This document shows, in pieces, positions 37,732-47,062 of a stretch of DNA of 64,000 nucleotides (the first letter of the stretch is position 1; the number at the start of each line of letters is the position of its first letter). This DNA comes from Thalassotalea_B piscium_A (GTDB taxonomy: Bacteria; Pseudomonadota; Gammaproteobacteria; Enterobacterales; Alteromonadaceae), in NCBI GenBank assembly GCA_049347715.1, contig CP186339.1, forward strand, positions 2,666,001 through 2,730,000, given 5' to 3'. The notes beneath the pieces were generated by a model that had not been told where the DNA came from, ran no database searches, and saw nothing but the letters and a program-made list of their open reading frames with translations. The position numbers and the translations under genes were made by a program.

Positions 37732-39318
37732 ATGCAAGAATCATTTATGAGCTCATTTTATAAGAATTTTCTTGGTAATTCCCCTGAGTGGTACAAGTTA
37801 GCTGTTATCGCGTTTTTAATATTAAATCCAATTCTCTTTTTCTTCGTTAATCCTTATGTAGCAGGTTGGGCATTAGTGATTGAATTTATTTTTACGTTAG
37901 CAATGGCATTAAAATGTTACCCCCTTCAACCGGGCGGACTATTAGCAATTGAAGCGGTAGCTATTGGGATGACCTCTCCCAATCAGGTTATGCATGAAAT
38001 GATTCTTAACTTTGAAGTAATTCTACTACTTATCTTTATGGTAGCAGGCATCTACTTTATGAAGAGTTTATTGCTATTTCTTTTTACCAAAATCGTCAGT
38101 AAAGTACGCTCTAAAGTAATAGTATCTCTGTTATTTTGTTTTTCAGGTGCTTTTTTATCAGCCTTCCTTGATGCATTAACCGTTATCGCGGTTATTATCA
38201 GTGTCGCGATTGGTTTCTACTCGGTATATCATAAAGTTGCATCCGGTAAAGCTTCTAATAATGCTCACGATCATACCTCTGACAATGAAGTAGCTGACTA
38301 TTCTCGTGAAGACTTACAGAATTTTCGTGGTTATTTACGAAACCTACTCATGCATGCGGGTGTAGGTACTGCTTTAGGTGGTGTCTGTACGATTGTCGGT
38401 GAACCGCAAAATTTAATTATCGGTCAACAAGCTGGTTGGGACTTTATTGAATTTGCTATACGTATGTCACCTGTAACCATTCCCGTCTTTATTTCTGGTT
38501 TGTTTACCTGTTTTCTACTTGAGAAATTAAAATGGTTTGGTTATGGCGTAGCCCTTCCAGAAAATGTCTACAAAATCTTAAATGACTTTGATATTCAAGA
38601 AAGTAAAATGCGCAACACCTCAGATAACATCAAACTTATCATGCAAGGTATCATCGCTATTTGGTTAATTGTAGGTCTTGCGCTTCATTTAGCGCCTGTA
38701 GGTTTAATCGGTCTTTCTGTCATTATTTTAGCAACGGTATTTACGGGTATTACCGAAGAACACCAAATTGGACATGCTTTTGAAGAAGCCTTGCCATTTA
38801 CCGCTCTACTTGCAGTATTCTTTGCTGTTGTTGCTGTCATTGTTGATCAACAATTATTTACACCGGTTATAACTTGGGTGCTAACCTTTGAAGGCAACAT
38901 GCAACTTGTAATGTTCTATATTGCCAATGGTATGCTTTCAATGGTTAGTGATAATGTCTTTGTTGGTACTGTATATATTACCGAAATACAAAAAGCATTA
39001 TCTGCAGGTACAATTACAAGAGATCAATTTGATTTACTTGCCGTAGCAATTAACACAGGTACAAACTTACCAAGTGTTGCTACGCCAAATGGACAGGCTG
39101 CATTTTTATTCTTATTAACTTCAGCCTTAGCCCCGTTAATTCGATTATCATATGGCCGTATGGTTATAATGGCTTTACCTTACACTTTGGTATTGAGTCT
39201 TGTAGGAGCTATCGCGATTTCATCAGGATTTTTAGAGGATAAAACACAAGATTACTATGATTCAAAAGTGATTATTCATCATAGTGCTAAACCAACAACT
39301 GAAAACTCTGGTCATTAA
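37732..39318 (+). CDS. nhaB: Na+/H+ antiporter NhaB
   Basis: Inner-membrane sodium/proton antiporter of 528 residues, about 12 helices. It matches NhaB along its whole length: FLGNSPEWYKLA at the start, FIFTLAMALKCYPLQPGGLL, FLSAFLDALTVIAVIISVAIG, and VCTIVGEPQNLIIGQQAGW. It exports Na+ in exchange for protons, which fits a marine host. A second in-frame ATG three codons downstream (MSSFYKNF, 37747) is a possible start. GAAGG lies just upstream of 37732. It is followed by a terminator and then dsbB. Confidence 0.97.
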   Translation: MQESFMSSFYKNFLGNSPEWYKLAVIAFLILNPILFFFVNPYVAGWALVIEFIFTLAMALKCYPLQPGGLLAIEAVAIGMTSPNQVMHEMILNFEVILLLIFMVAGIYFMKSLLLFLFTKIVSKVRSKVIVSLLFCFSGAFLSAFLDALTVIAVIISVAIGFYSVYHKVASGKASNNAHDHTSDNEVADYSREDLQNFRGYLRNLLMHAGVGTALGGVCTIVGEPQNLIIGQQAGWDFIEFAIRMSPVTIPVFISGLFTCFLLEKLKWFGYGVALPENVYKILNDFDIQESKMRNTSDNIKLIMQGIIAIWLIVGLALHLAPVGLIGLSVIILATVFTGITEEHQIGHAFEEALPFTALLAVFFAVVAVIVDQQLFTPVITWVLTFEGNMQLVMFYIANGMLSMVSDNVFVGTVYITEIQKALSAGTITRDQFDLLAVAINTGTNLPSVATPNGQAAFLFLLTSALAPLIRLSYGRMVIMALPYTLVLSLVGAIAISSGFLEDKTQDYYDSKVIIHHSAKPTTENSGH

Positions 39319-39333
39319 CATTTGTTACAAAGG

Positions 39334-39358
39334 AAAGCGCCTTTAAGGCGCTTTTTTT
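39334..39358 (+). terminator. Rho-independent terminator after nhaB
   Basis: AAAGCGCC (39334-39341), loop TTTAA, GGCGCTTT (39347-39354), followed by Ts. Confidence 0.9.
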
Positions 39359-39427
39359 ATTTCATAATCTTAATGTTACTGCTAAATTAGCAAAAAAACA
39401 TAACACGATAAACAACAGGATATATTA

Positions 39428-39946
39428 GTGAATTTTTTAAGTAACTTAACCACTCGCACTCTCGCATGGCAATTATTAGCATTAACAGCGTTAGGTTTAG
39501 AGTTAGCGGCATTATATTTTCAATACGTCTTAGATTTACAACCCTGTATCATGTGTATTTATCAACGTGCTGCGATATGGGCAATATTTTTTGCCGGTGT
39601 TATCGGCAGTTTTGGCGCTAAATATTTACTTGCTAGGATATCCGCATTTGCCTTATGGGGTACTGGTGCTATCTGGGGCTTACTGATCTCATTAGAGCAT
39701 GTTGAAGCTCAGTCTTCAGCAATGTCTTTTATGTTTAGCTGTGAGTTTGTTCCTAATTTTCCAAGTTGGGCTCCTTTACATGAATGGATACCCGCATTAT
39801 TTGCCGCGACAGGTGATTGTGGTGACATTAATTGGCACTTTTTAGGTTACACCATGCCACAATGGATGGTGGCGAATTTTAGTGCTTATTTAGCCGTATT
39901 AGCTGCAGTTATAGTTGCTCGCTTATATCATAAAAAGTCATTGTAA
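39428..39946 (+). CDS. dsbB: Disulfide bond formation protein B
   Basis: Inner-membrane quinone-linked oxidase that reoxidises DsbA. It has 172 residues and four hydrophobic helices. The first redox pair is in QPCIMCIYQR near residue 40; the second-loop Cys residues are in FSCEFVPNF and TGDCGDI. The nhaB-dsbB order is conserved with E. coli and supports the call. GTG is used as the start, with AGGA at a suitable distance. Confidence 0.96.
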   Translation: MNFLSNLTTRTLAWQLLALTALGLELAALYFQYVLDLQPCIMCIYQRAAIWAIFFAGVIGSFGAKYLLARISAFALWGTGAIWGLLISLEHVEAQSSAMSFMFSCEFVPNFPSWAPLHEWIPALFAATGDCGDINWHFLGYTMPQWMVANFSAYLAVLAAVIVARLYHKKSL

Positions 39947-39981
39947 TTAGCTTAAATAAGCTTCATTACCGTGTCATAACT

Positions 39982-40019
39982 AAAAAGGCAAAGATAAGTT
40001 AATTTATCTTTGCCTTTTT
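39982..40019. terminator. Bidirectional terminator between dsbB and nagZ
   Basis: AAAAAGGCAAAGATAA (39982-39997), loop GTTAAT, and its exact complement (40004-40019). A 16-bp perfect stem serves both convergent genes. Confidence 0.93.
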
Positions 40020-40044
40020 TATTCAACCTAGCTAAGCATACCCG

Positions 40045-41064
40045 TTAGCATAATTGTCCAATATCCCTATGTAGCTGTTGCCAAAGAGCATCCGTCTTCA
40101 ACATTTTCCACTCTATTTTCGTTGTTTTTAACATGCGCTTAATTCGTTCAGCACTGGTTAAATTAAGAGTTAAATTACTCCTATCTAAAACTTCAATAAC
40201 CGCTTCACGAGTGTTACACAACAGTAACATATCACAGCCTGCCGCTTGTGCTGCTTCACAGCGTTCAACATAACCACCAATAGCTGAGGCACCTTTCATC
40301 GATAAATCATCACTAAAAATCACACCGTTAAAGCCTAATTGTTGTCTTAAGATATCTTGTAGCCATAAACGAGAAAAGCCAACAGACTTATTATCAACAG
40401 CAGGAAATATGACATGGGCGGGCATCATTGCATCCAGTTTATCTAAAGCTATTAACGTTTTAAAAGGTAAGAGATCTAAAGTTTGAATTTGAGAAAATGA
40501 GCGACTATCAACAGCCATATCAATATGAGAATCGGCTTGCACACTACCATGCCCAGGAAAATGTTTCCCCGTCGCCTTCATACCAACAGCATGCATACCA
40601 TCAATAAAGGCTTCAGCTAATGGAGCTATAACGTTAACATCAGCGCTAAAACTTCTGTCGCCAATCACATCACTAACATCATTAATATCGAGAATAGGTG
40701 CAAAACTAATATCAATACCGACGGCTTGAACCTCTAGAGCCATTAGTGAACCACATTGCTTGGCAATACCTTTTGCCTGCTCAATATTTTGTTGAGCCAG
40801 CGACCAAATAGCACCCATTGCCGGAATTTTACTAAAATGTTCCCGAAAGCGCTGTACTCGCCCACCTTCATGATCAACAGCAATTAATATGTCTTTTTTA
40901 GCCGCCATTCGAATCGTTTGAGTTAATTCACTCAGTTGTTCAGGAGAGTGATAATTTCGACTAAATAAAATGAGGCCACCGACAAGAGGATGTTCAAGTA
41001 TTTCTTTATCTTCTGCAGTTAATGACGTGCCTGCAACGTCAATCATTAATGGTCCCATAACCAC
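40045..41064 (-). CDS. nagZ: Beta-N-acetylhexosaminidase NagZ (GH3)
   Basis: Cytoplasmic GH3 enzyme of 339 residues that removes N-acetylglucosamine from anhydromuropeptides in cell-wall recycling. It shows the family motif KHFPGHGSVQADSH near residue 172 (catalytic His and Asp), the nucleophile Asp in VIFSDDLSM, and AVDHEGGRVQRF near 60. The upstream neighbour is a PsrA-like regulator on the same strand, 95 bases away; the psrA-nagZ order also occurs in Pseudomonas. Confidence 0.96.
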   Translation of the reverse strand: MVMGPLMIDVAGTSLTAEDKEILEHPLVGGLILFSRNYHSPEQLSELTQTIRMAAKKDILIAVDHEGGRVQRFREHFSKIPAMGAIWSLAQQNIEQAKGIAKQCGSLMALEVQAVGIDISFAPILDINDVSDVIGDRSFSADVNVIAPLAEAFIDGMHAVGMKATGKHFPGHGSVQADSHIDMAVDSRSFSQIQTLDLLPFKTLIALDKLDAMMPAHVIFPAVDNKSVGFSRLWLQDILRQQLGFNGVIFSDDLSMKGASAIGGYVERCEAAQAAGCDMLLLCNTREAVIEVLDRSNLTLNLTSAERIKRMLKTTKIEWKMLKTDALWQQLHRDIGQLC

Positions 41065-41159
41065 CCTTGTTCACAATAAATTGTCGTTACTCTAACGAAT
41101 TTACTTTATAAAAACAAAGGACTTATGCGATAGAATAACTAATCACTTGATTTGGGATG

Positions 41160-41786
41160 TTATTTATTAATAGGAGCGGCAACACCTGCAGCGACATAAG
41201 GGATCACTTGGTGAATAACATCTGCGATATCTAAGGTTTTATCGAAATCATTTTTGGCGATATCCATTAAAGCATCACTAGATGACATCGCAAAAACAAC
41301 GGTTCCCATAGTGAAATGCAAACGCCAGAAAATATCTTCCGGTGTTAATTCTGGATATGCCTTCTGAACAGCTAATACGAAATTACTAATCACACCAGGA
41401 TATTGCGTAGTAAAAAACCAACGTAAAAAACCTTGGCTATCAGTATAACCACGTCCTAATAATTGTAAAAAATTACTCGTACCATTTTGACGGAAAATAT
41501 TAAGTGATAGTAATGGTTCAATAAACGCAGAAAACACTTCTATTAACGTTGGTTGTTCCGGGTGTTCACAAATGTTTTCTAACGCCGCAACTAAGTTTGG
41601 CGCTAATTCATCCATATATCGAGACATTACTGATTTTATGAGTTCTTTTTTTGAACCAAAATGATAATTCACCGCAGCGAGATTAACTTCAGCTAAGCTT
41701 GTTATTTCTCTTAACGAAGTACCATTAAAGCCTTTATCGGCAAACAAACTTTCTGCTGCATCAAGTATTTTATTTTTAGTGCTCAT
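41160..41786 (-). CDS. psrA: TetR-family regulator, PsrA-like
   Basis: DNA-binding protein of 208 residues. The N terminus fits PsrA closely: ILDAAESLFADKGFNGTSLR followed by EVNLAAVNYHFGSKKELI. The C-terminal domain has the helical pattern of that group. PsrA proteins sense long-chain acyl groups and control fatty-acid breakdown. A perfect inverted repeat containing AAAC-N4-GTTT lies 45 bases upstream of the start and fits the known PsrA site, suggesting autoregulation. The adjacency to nagZ supports the assignment. The symbol is an inference from similarity and context. Confidence 0.8.
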   Translation of the reverse strand: MSTKNKILDAAESLFADKGFNGTSLREITSLAEVNLAAVNYHFGSKKELIKSVMSRYMDELAPNLVAALENICEHPEQPTLIEVFSAFIEPLLSLNIFRQNGTSNFLQLLGRGYTDSQGFLRWFFTTQYPGVISNFVLAVQKAYPELTPEDIFWRLHFTMGTVVFAMSSSDALMDIAKNDFDKTLDIADVIHQVIPYVAAGVAAPINK

Positions 41787-41831
41787 TAACTACGCCAAAT
41801 TGACTTATAAAAATTTGTATTCTTGAGCCAG

Positions 41832-41849
41832 TTTAAACAAGCGTTTAAA
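41832..41849. promoter_or_regulatory. PsrA-type operator
   Basis: TTTAAAC-AAGC-GTTTAAA is a perfect 7-bp inverted repeat with a 4-base centre. It is close to the reported PsrA consensus (G/C)AAAC-N2-4-GTTT(G/C), except that the outer base is A/T. Confidence 0.6.
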
Positions 41850-41893
41850 AACATGCAATAACCTTTTGTAAGGCAAGGTTTACATTCAATAAA

Positions 41894-42090
41894 TTGTCAG
41901 AATAAAACTAATTCGTTAATCAATAGAATAAGTTACAATTACTTACGTTTTATCAGCTGAACAATCCTTAAAAGTAGTCTATTATTTATGCAACTCTTTA
42001 GCCTAATAGCTACTCATACATCTTGTTATGATAAAGAGTCTCCCACGTTTCATGAATGCTAGCCCAACACTTTTTTGTTGGGCTTTTTTT
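41894..42090 (+). ncRNA. Candidate small RNA ending in an orphan terminator
   Basis: The strong terminator at 42061-42090 lies on the plus strand, but no plus-strand ORF precedes it back to the divergent psrA start. A possible promoter is TTGTCA at 41894-41899 with an AT-rich -10 region about 17-25 bases later. The transcript would be up to about 150 bases. No known sRNA family was recognised, and the 5' end is uncertain. Confidence 0.35.
42061..42090 (+). terminator. Orphan rho-independent terminator
   Basis: AGCCCAAC (42061-42068) and GTTGGGCT (42077-42084) with an 8-base T-rich loop, followed by a long T-run. No gene precedes it on this strand. Confidence 0.9.
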
Positions 42091-42204
42091 TACTCTTTTC
42101 TAACACATCAATGACTCAATCTAGTTAAATGTATCTGCTCTCTTGTCTGCGTCATGATTTTCCTTATACTGTTAATGGTCAATTAACCGGATGATAAAAA
42201 TAAT

Positions 42205-44061
42205 ATGAAAACTACATTCAAACACTCAAGCATTGCATTATGCTTACTTGCGGCCTTAAGTGCTTGCCAAGATGACAATAAAACAACCTCCGCATCAACT
42301 ACAGCTCAAACAACGCAAAGCGTTACTGATGCACCATTAACAAAAAAAGATGCGGATAAGTTTTTAGCTGATGTCGAAAAAGAAACCATTAAACTGAATC
42401 TTGCTGGATCACGTGCTGCGTGGATTAATGCAAACTTCATTACCGATGATACTGACATTTTAGCCGCAGAAGCTAATCAATTATCAACTGAAGCTGGTGT
42501 CAGATTTGCCATGCAGGCTGCAAAATTTGATAACGTTGACGTAACTGATGATCAACGAAGAAAACTCAATATACTTAAACAAAGTTTAGTCATGCCTGCC
42601 CCTCAAGACCCTGCTAAATCAGCAGAGCTAGCTAAAATAGGTGCCGAGCTAAATAGCATGTATGGTAAAGGTACTTACACCAATAAAGCAGGTAAAAAAC
42701 TAAGCTTAGGTGAAATGACAGCAACCATGGCGACCTCTCGTAGTTATGATGAGTTATTAGAACTTTGGGAAGGCTGGCGGACCGTTAGTCCAGCAATGAA
42801 AACCTCATTCATTCGTCAATCTGAACTTGCTAATGAAGGTGCTAGAGGCTTAGGTTACAAAGATTTAGGGGCAATGTGGCGCTCAAATTATGACATGCCT
42901 TCTGATGACTTCGCCAAAGAGTTAGATCGTTTATGGGGACAAGTTAAGCCATTATATGAAGATTTACATTGTTATGTTCGTTCCGAACTAGGTAAACAAT
43001 ATGGCGAAGACAAAGTACCTCAAGATAAACCTATTCCAGCTCATTTATTAGGTAACATGTGGGCGCAAAGTTGGGGAAATATCTATGACTTAGTTGCACC
43101 AGAAGATGCAGATCCAGGATATGACGTAACCAAACAACTTGCAGCGCACAATTATGATGAAATAAAAATGGTCAAAGGCGCCGAAAACTTCTTTACCTCG
43201 TTAGGCTTCGATCCTTTACCTGAAACTTTCTGGCAACGCTCACTGTTCACTAAACCTAAAGATCGTGATGTAGTTTGTCATGCTTCAGCATGGGATTTAG
43301 ATGCTAAAAATGATGTTCGTATAAAAATGTGTATCCAAAAAACCGGTGAAGACTTTAACGTTATTCATCATGAATTGGGGCATAACTTTTATCAAAGAGC
43401 CTATCAAAATCAACCTGTGTATTATCAAAATAGCGCTAACGATGGCTTTCATGAAGCTATAGGTGACACCATTGCCTTATCTGTTACACCTAAATATTTA
43501 AAAGAAATTGGTTTAATTGATACGATTCCAGACGAATCAAAAGACATCGGCTTACTGTTGAAAATGGCATTAGATAAAATTGCCTTTATACCTTTTGGAT
43601 TATTAGTTGATCAATGGCGCTGGAAGGTCTACTCAGGCGAAGTAACACCTGAACACTATAATCAAGCATGGTGGGAGTTACGTGAGAAGTATCAAGGTAT
43701 TGCAGCCCCTGTTGCTCGTGATGAAAATGCCTTTGATCCTGGCGCTAAATATCACGTCCCAGGAGGTGTTCCCTACTCTCGATATTTCTTAGCCCATATA
43801 CAACAATTTGAATTTCACAAAGCTTTATGTGAAATTTCAGGTAACACAGATCCTATTCATCGTTGCTCTATTTATAACAGCAAAGAAGCAGGTAAAGCCC
43901 TCAATACCATGTTAGAAATGGGTTCAAGCCAACCTTGGCAAGAAGCCTATAAAGTATTAACTGGCAGTGAGCAAATGGATGCAACCGCTATTTTAGATTA
44001 CTTTGCACCATTACAAGCCTGGTTGAAAAAGAAAAACCAAGGGAAACAATGTGGTTTTTAG
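42205..44061 (+). CDS. M2-family peptidyl-dipeptidase (ACE-like) lipoprotein
   Basis: Zinc dipeptidyl carboxypeptidase related to angiotensin-converting enzyme, 618 residues. The lipobox LSAC (Cys21) makes it a lipoprotein, probably periplasmic-facing. The zinc motif is HHELGHNFY near residue 388 and the third ligand is in GFHEAIGDTIALS near 414. The C-terminal half includes PYSRYFLAHIQQFEFHKALC, also typical of the family. It is monocistronic with a clear terminator. It probably takes dipeptides off the ends of peptides for nutrition. Confidence 0.94.
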   Translation: MKTTFKHSSIALCLLAALSACQDDNKTTSASTTAQTTQSVTDAPLTKKDADKFLADVEKETIKLNLAGSRAAWINANFITDDTDILAAEANQLSTEAGVRFAMQAAKFDNVDVTDDQRRKLNILKQSLVMPAPQDPAKSAELAKIGAELNSMYGKGTYTNKAGKKLSLGEMTATMATSRSYDELLELWEGWRTVSPAMKTSFIRQSELANEGARGLGYKDLGAMWRSNYDMPSDDFAKELDRLWGQVKPLYEDLHCYVRSELGKQYGEDKVPQDKPIPAHLLGNMWAQSWGNIYDLVAPEDADPGYDVTKQLAAHNYDEIKMVKGAENFFTSLGFDPLPETFWQRSLFTKPKDRDVVCHASAWDLDAKNDVRIKMCIQKTGEDFNVIHHELGHNFYQRAYQNQPVYYQNSANDGFHEAIGDTIALSVTPKYLKEIGLIDTIPDESKDIGLLLKMALDKIAFIPFGLLVDQWRWKVYSGEVTPEHYNQAWWELREKYQGIAAPVARDENAFDPGAKYHVPGGVPYSRYFLAHIQQFEFHKALCEISGNTDPIHRCSIYNSKEAGKALNTMLEMGSSQPWQEAYKVLTGSEQMDATAILDYFAPLQAWLKKKNQGKQCGF

Positions 44062-44100
44062 CTAATAAAATCACATAATCTTTTGATTTATAAATTAAAA

Positions 44101-44133
44101 GCCGTAAGTAGTAATAACTTACGGCCTTTTTAT
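44101..44133 (+). terminator. Rho-independent terminator after M2 peptidase
   Basis: GCCGTAAGT (44101-44109), 7-base loop, ACTTACGGC (44117-44125), then CTTTTTATT. Flanking As allow the reverse direction too. Confidence 0.92.
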
Positions 44134-44457
44134 TACATTATAATGGTGAAACCTTCCATTAGAAAATGAGCAATACCGTCAACCACTCACTTCGCTAACT
44201 GTTTGAGCTCAAACTGAGTAAATGGGTAAAAATTCAGCACATTGATTAACCCAGCTCAACTCCTGCCATCAAAATATGCACTCTAAAGTTAATAACTCCT
44301 GATAAAAAACTCATACATCGTTTAAAAACTGTATGCAGTAGTTTCTTGTTTATAAGATTCTTTATGTATAAAATACCCGCGTTATTCACCACCACTTAAA
44401 GGTAGGCTTTTGCTTATAACGCAATATAGTCTCTTACCTTACTTAATTCACAAACTT

Positions 44458-44501
44458 GGTGTGACAAATTCTTACTATTTTTGGTAAGAACTTTCGACAC
44501 C
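44458..44501 (+). promoter_or_regulatory. Two-tier stem-loop in the sulP upstream region
   Basis: TTCTTAC (44469-44475) pairs with GTAAGAA (44484-44490) as an inner stem. GGTGT (44458-44462) pairs with ACACC (44497-44501) as an outer stem. There is no T-run, so it is not a terminator. It may be a structured leader or a protein site. Confidence 0.3.
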
Positions 44502-44611
44502 AGTTTAAAAAATATTTACGTCATTCTGTAGTTATTAGCTAGAGTAAAATTAATTTACTCGTTAATGATTGCTGTATAAACGTTATTAAATAATAGATGA
44601 CAAGGTTTTGT

Positions 44612-46099
44612 ATGCTTGAAAAAATGAAATTAGAATGGTTCTCTAACATCCGGGGAGACATGCTCGCTGGGATTGTTGTTGCTTTAGCACTAATACCCGA
44701 GGCTATCGCATTTTCAATAATCGCGGGAGTTGATCCAAAAGTCGGTTTATATGCCTCATTTTGTATAGCGGTTGTTATTGCTTTTGTTGGTGGTAGACCA
44801 GGCATGATTTCAGCGGCAACAGGTGCTATGGCATTACTTATGGTGACCTTAGTTAAAGAGCATGGACTGCAATACTTACTTGTAGCAACATTACTTACAG
44901 GTGTGTTACAAATTCTTGCCGGTTACTTAAAACTAGGGAGTTTAATGCGTTTTGTCTCTAGCTCAGTGGTAACGGGATTTGTTAATGCCCTCGCAATCCT
45001 TATTTTTATGGCGCAATTACCTGAATTAACGAATGTTACTTGGCATGTTTATGCTATGACGGCTGCAGGTTTAGGCATTATTTACTTATTTCCCTACTTA
45101 CCTCTGATTGGCAAAACTATCCCTTCACCTCTCGTTTGTATTGTTGTCTTAACAATAATTGCGATCATTGTTGGCATTGATGTTCGTACTGTTGGCGATA
45201 TGGGAGAACTCCCTGATACTTTACCTATTTTTCTATGGCCTGATGTACCTTTAAACTTAGAAACATTATTAATTGTTTTACCTTATTCACTTGGCTTAGC
45301 CGTAGTAGGTTTATTAGAGTCTATGATGACAGCAACTATTGTTGATGACTTAACCGACACGACAAGTGATAAAAACCAAGAATGTAAAGGTCAAGGGATT
45401 GCCAACATTGGTGCCGGTCTAATGGGAGGTATGGCAGGTTGTGCCATGATAGGTCAGTCAATTATTAACGTAAAATCAGGTGGTCGAGGTCGATTATCTA
45501 CATTTATTGCCGGTTTATTCCTGATCATCATGGTTGTATTTATGGATGAATGGATAAAACAAATTCCAATGGCCGCACTTGTTGCCGTTATGATTATGGT
45601 TTCTATCGGCACATTTTCTTGGAGCTCTATTACGAATTTAAAGAAAAACCCAGTCTCAAGCAGTATTGTCATGTTCGCAACTGTAATTGTTGTGGTAGCA
45701 ACCCATAATTTAGCCATGGGTGTTTTTGTAGGTGTGCTGCTGGCAACCTTGTTCTTTGCAAATAAAATCGGTCGATTTATGGTAGTTAAATCAAATAAAT
45801 CGAATGACGATGTTCGCGTTTATGATGTCATTGGGCAAGTATTTTTCGCTTCATCTGAACAATTTGTTGAATCTTTTGACTTTAAAGAAGTAGTCGGTAA
45901 AGTAGTTATAGACTTAACTCACGCACATTTTTGGGATATCACTGCGGTTTCAACCCTTGATAAAGTCGTGATTAAATTTAGACGCGAAGGTGCTGAAGTT
46001 GAAATTGTTGGAATGAGTGAAGCAACCGAAACTATTATTGACAAGTTTGGTGTTCATAATGATCCCAAAGAAGTAGAAAAACTAATGGCTGGACACTAA
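44612..46099 (+). CDS. SulP-family anion transporter with STAS domain
   Basis: Inner-membrane transporter of 495 residues from ATG 44612. The frame opens at ATG 44597, but AAGG lies about 8 bases before 44612, so that start is preferred. The membrane part of about 370 residues has the SulP pattern DMLAGIVVALALIPEAIAFSI and FVGGRPGMISAATGAMAL. A C-terminal STAS domain (about 400-490) includes VVIDLTHAHFWDITAVSTLDKV. SulP proteins carry sulfate, bicarbonate or other anions, usually with Na+ or H+. The partner gene 10 bases downstream encodes a universal stress protein, an arrangement seen with bicarbonate-type SulP transporters. The substrate remains open. Confidence 0.9.
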   Translation: MLEKMKLEWFSNIRGDMLAGIVVALALIPEAIAFSIIAGVDPKVGLYASFCIAVVIAFVGGRPGMISAATGAMALLMVTLVKEHGLQYLLVATLLTGVLQILAGYLKLGSLMRFVSSSVVTGFVNALAILIFMAQLPELTNVTWHVYAMTAAGLGIIYLFPYLPLIGKTIPSPLVCIVVLTIIAIIVGIDVRTVGDMGELPDTLPIFLWPDVPLNLETLLIVLPYSLGLAVVGLLESMMTATIVDDLTDTTSDKNQECKGQGIANIGAGLMGGMAGCAMIGQSIINVKSGGRGRLSTFIAGLFLIIMVVFMDEWIKQIPMAALVAVMIMVSIGTFSWSSITNLKKNPVSSSIVMFATVIVVVATHNLAMGVFVGVLLATLFFANKIGRFMVVKSNKSNDDVRVYDVIGQVFFASSEQFVESFDFKEVVGKVVIDLTHAHFWDITAVSTLDKVVIKFRREGAEVEIVGMSEATETIIDKFGVHNDPKEVEKLMAGH

Positions 46100-46109
46100 G
46101 GAGATAATA

Positions 46110-46961
46110 ATGAACAAAATTATAACATGTATAGATAGTTCAGCTTATAGTAATGATGTATGTAATGCAGGTGTTTGGGTTGCTAAAAAGCTCAATAAAC
46201 CACTTTTACTATTGCACGCCATTGAAACCAAAAATACCGCGGCAACAACAGACTTTAGTGGCGCTATCGGGCTTGGTGCGCGTTCATCTCTATTGACTGA
46301 AATGGCCTCTCTTGATGAACAACGCAATAAATTAGCGCTAGAAGTTGGTAAAGAGATGCTAGATCATGCTTACCAATTAGCTCAAGAACAAGGTTGTGAG
46401 CTAATTGAAACAACACAACGTCATAGTGATATTGTTGAAGCCATTTGTGATCTTGAATCTGATGCTCGTTTTGTTGTTATTGGTCGTTCAGGAGAAAACC
46501 ACGCACAAGACTTTAAAGCCTTAGGTTCACATATTGAACATATTATACGTCAAGTACATACTCCAGTATTAATCACTAATAAGAACTTTAAAGCACCTAC
46601 AAACTTTATGTTAGCTTACGATGGTCGAGAAACTGCTGACAAAGCAGTTAAACGTATTATTGATGGCGGTTTACTTCATAATTTAACATGCCATTTGGTC
46701 AGTGTAAAAAATGGTCAACGTGATTTAATGGATAAATTTAAGCATACCGAATCTATGCTAATTAATAGTGGTTTTGAGGTTAAATCTAGTTTTGTTGAAG
46801 GCAATATATACAATTCATTAATGGATTATAAGTCAGCGAATAATATTGAAATGTTTGTTATGGGGGCTTTTTCTCATTCTAAACTTGCTCATGCTTTTTT
46901 AGGAAGTAATACCTTAAAAATGATTGAAAACACTCATCTACCTTTAGTTATTTTACGTTAG
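46110..46961 (+). CDS. Tandem-domain universal stress protein
   Basis: Cytoplasmic protein of 283 residues with two Usp domains (about 1-150 and 155-283). The first has a start typical of Usp, ITCIDSSAYSNDV, and the motif VVIGRSGENHAQDFKALGSH. The second has MLAYDGRETADKAV and VMGAFSHSKLAHAFLGSNT, close to the ATP-binding pattern G-2x-G-9x-G(S/T). It is co-transcribed with the SulP gene and may modulate it. GGAG precedes the ATG and a perfect hairpin terminator follows. Confidence 0.92.
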   Translation: MNKIITCIDSSAYSNDVCNAGVWVAKKLNKPLLLLHAIETKNTAATTDFSGAIGLGARSSLLTEMASLDEQRNKLALEVGKEMLDHAYQLAQEQGCELIETTQRHSDIVEAICDLESDARFVVIGRSGENHAQDFKALGSHIEHIIRQVHTPVLITNKNFKAPTNFMLAYDGRETADKAVKRIIDGGLLHNLTCHLVSVKNGQRDLMDKFKHTESMLINSGFEVKSSFVEGNIYNSLMDYKSANNIEMFVMGAFSHSKLAHAFLGSNTLKMIENTHLPLVILR

Positions 46962-46984
46962 TGATTAATGTAAATAACTAAAAT

Positions 46985-47022
46985 AACGCTAGTTAGTTTC
47001 TATTTTCTAACTAGCGTTTTCT
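46985..47022. terminator. Bidirectional terminator after the Usp gene
   Basis: AACGCTAGTTAG (46985-46996) and CTAACTAGCGTT (47007-47018) form a 12-bp perfect stem with a T-rich 10-base loop, followed by TTCTTT. Confidence 0.85.
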
Positions 47023-47062
47023 TTCAAAATAAAGATGCAACAAAGTAAAAATAAAAGATGTT

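Larger units (their letters stand above)
41787..42204. other. Intergenic region with PsrA-like site and orphan terminator
   Basis: A 418-base gap between psrA (minus) and the M2 peptidase (plus). It holds a PsrA-type palindrome and a strong plus-strand terminator that follows no ORF. The segment between may encode a short RNA. Confidence 0.65.
44062..44596. other. Intergenic region upstream of the SulP transporter
   Basis: A 535-base gap containing the M2 peptidase terminator at its left end and a stem-loop at 44458-44501. No gene was recognised in the rest. Confidence 0.6.
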
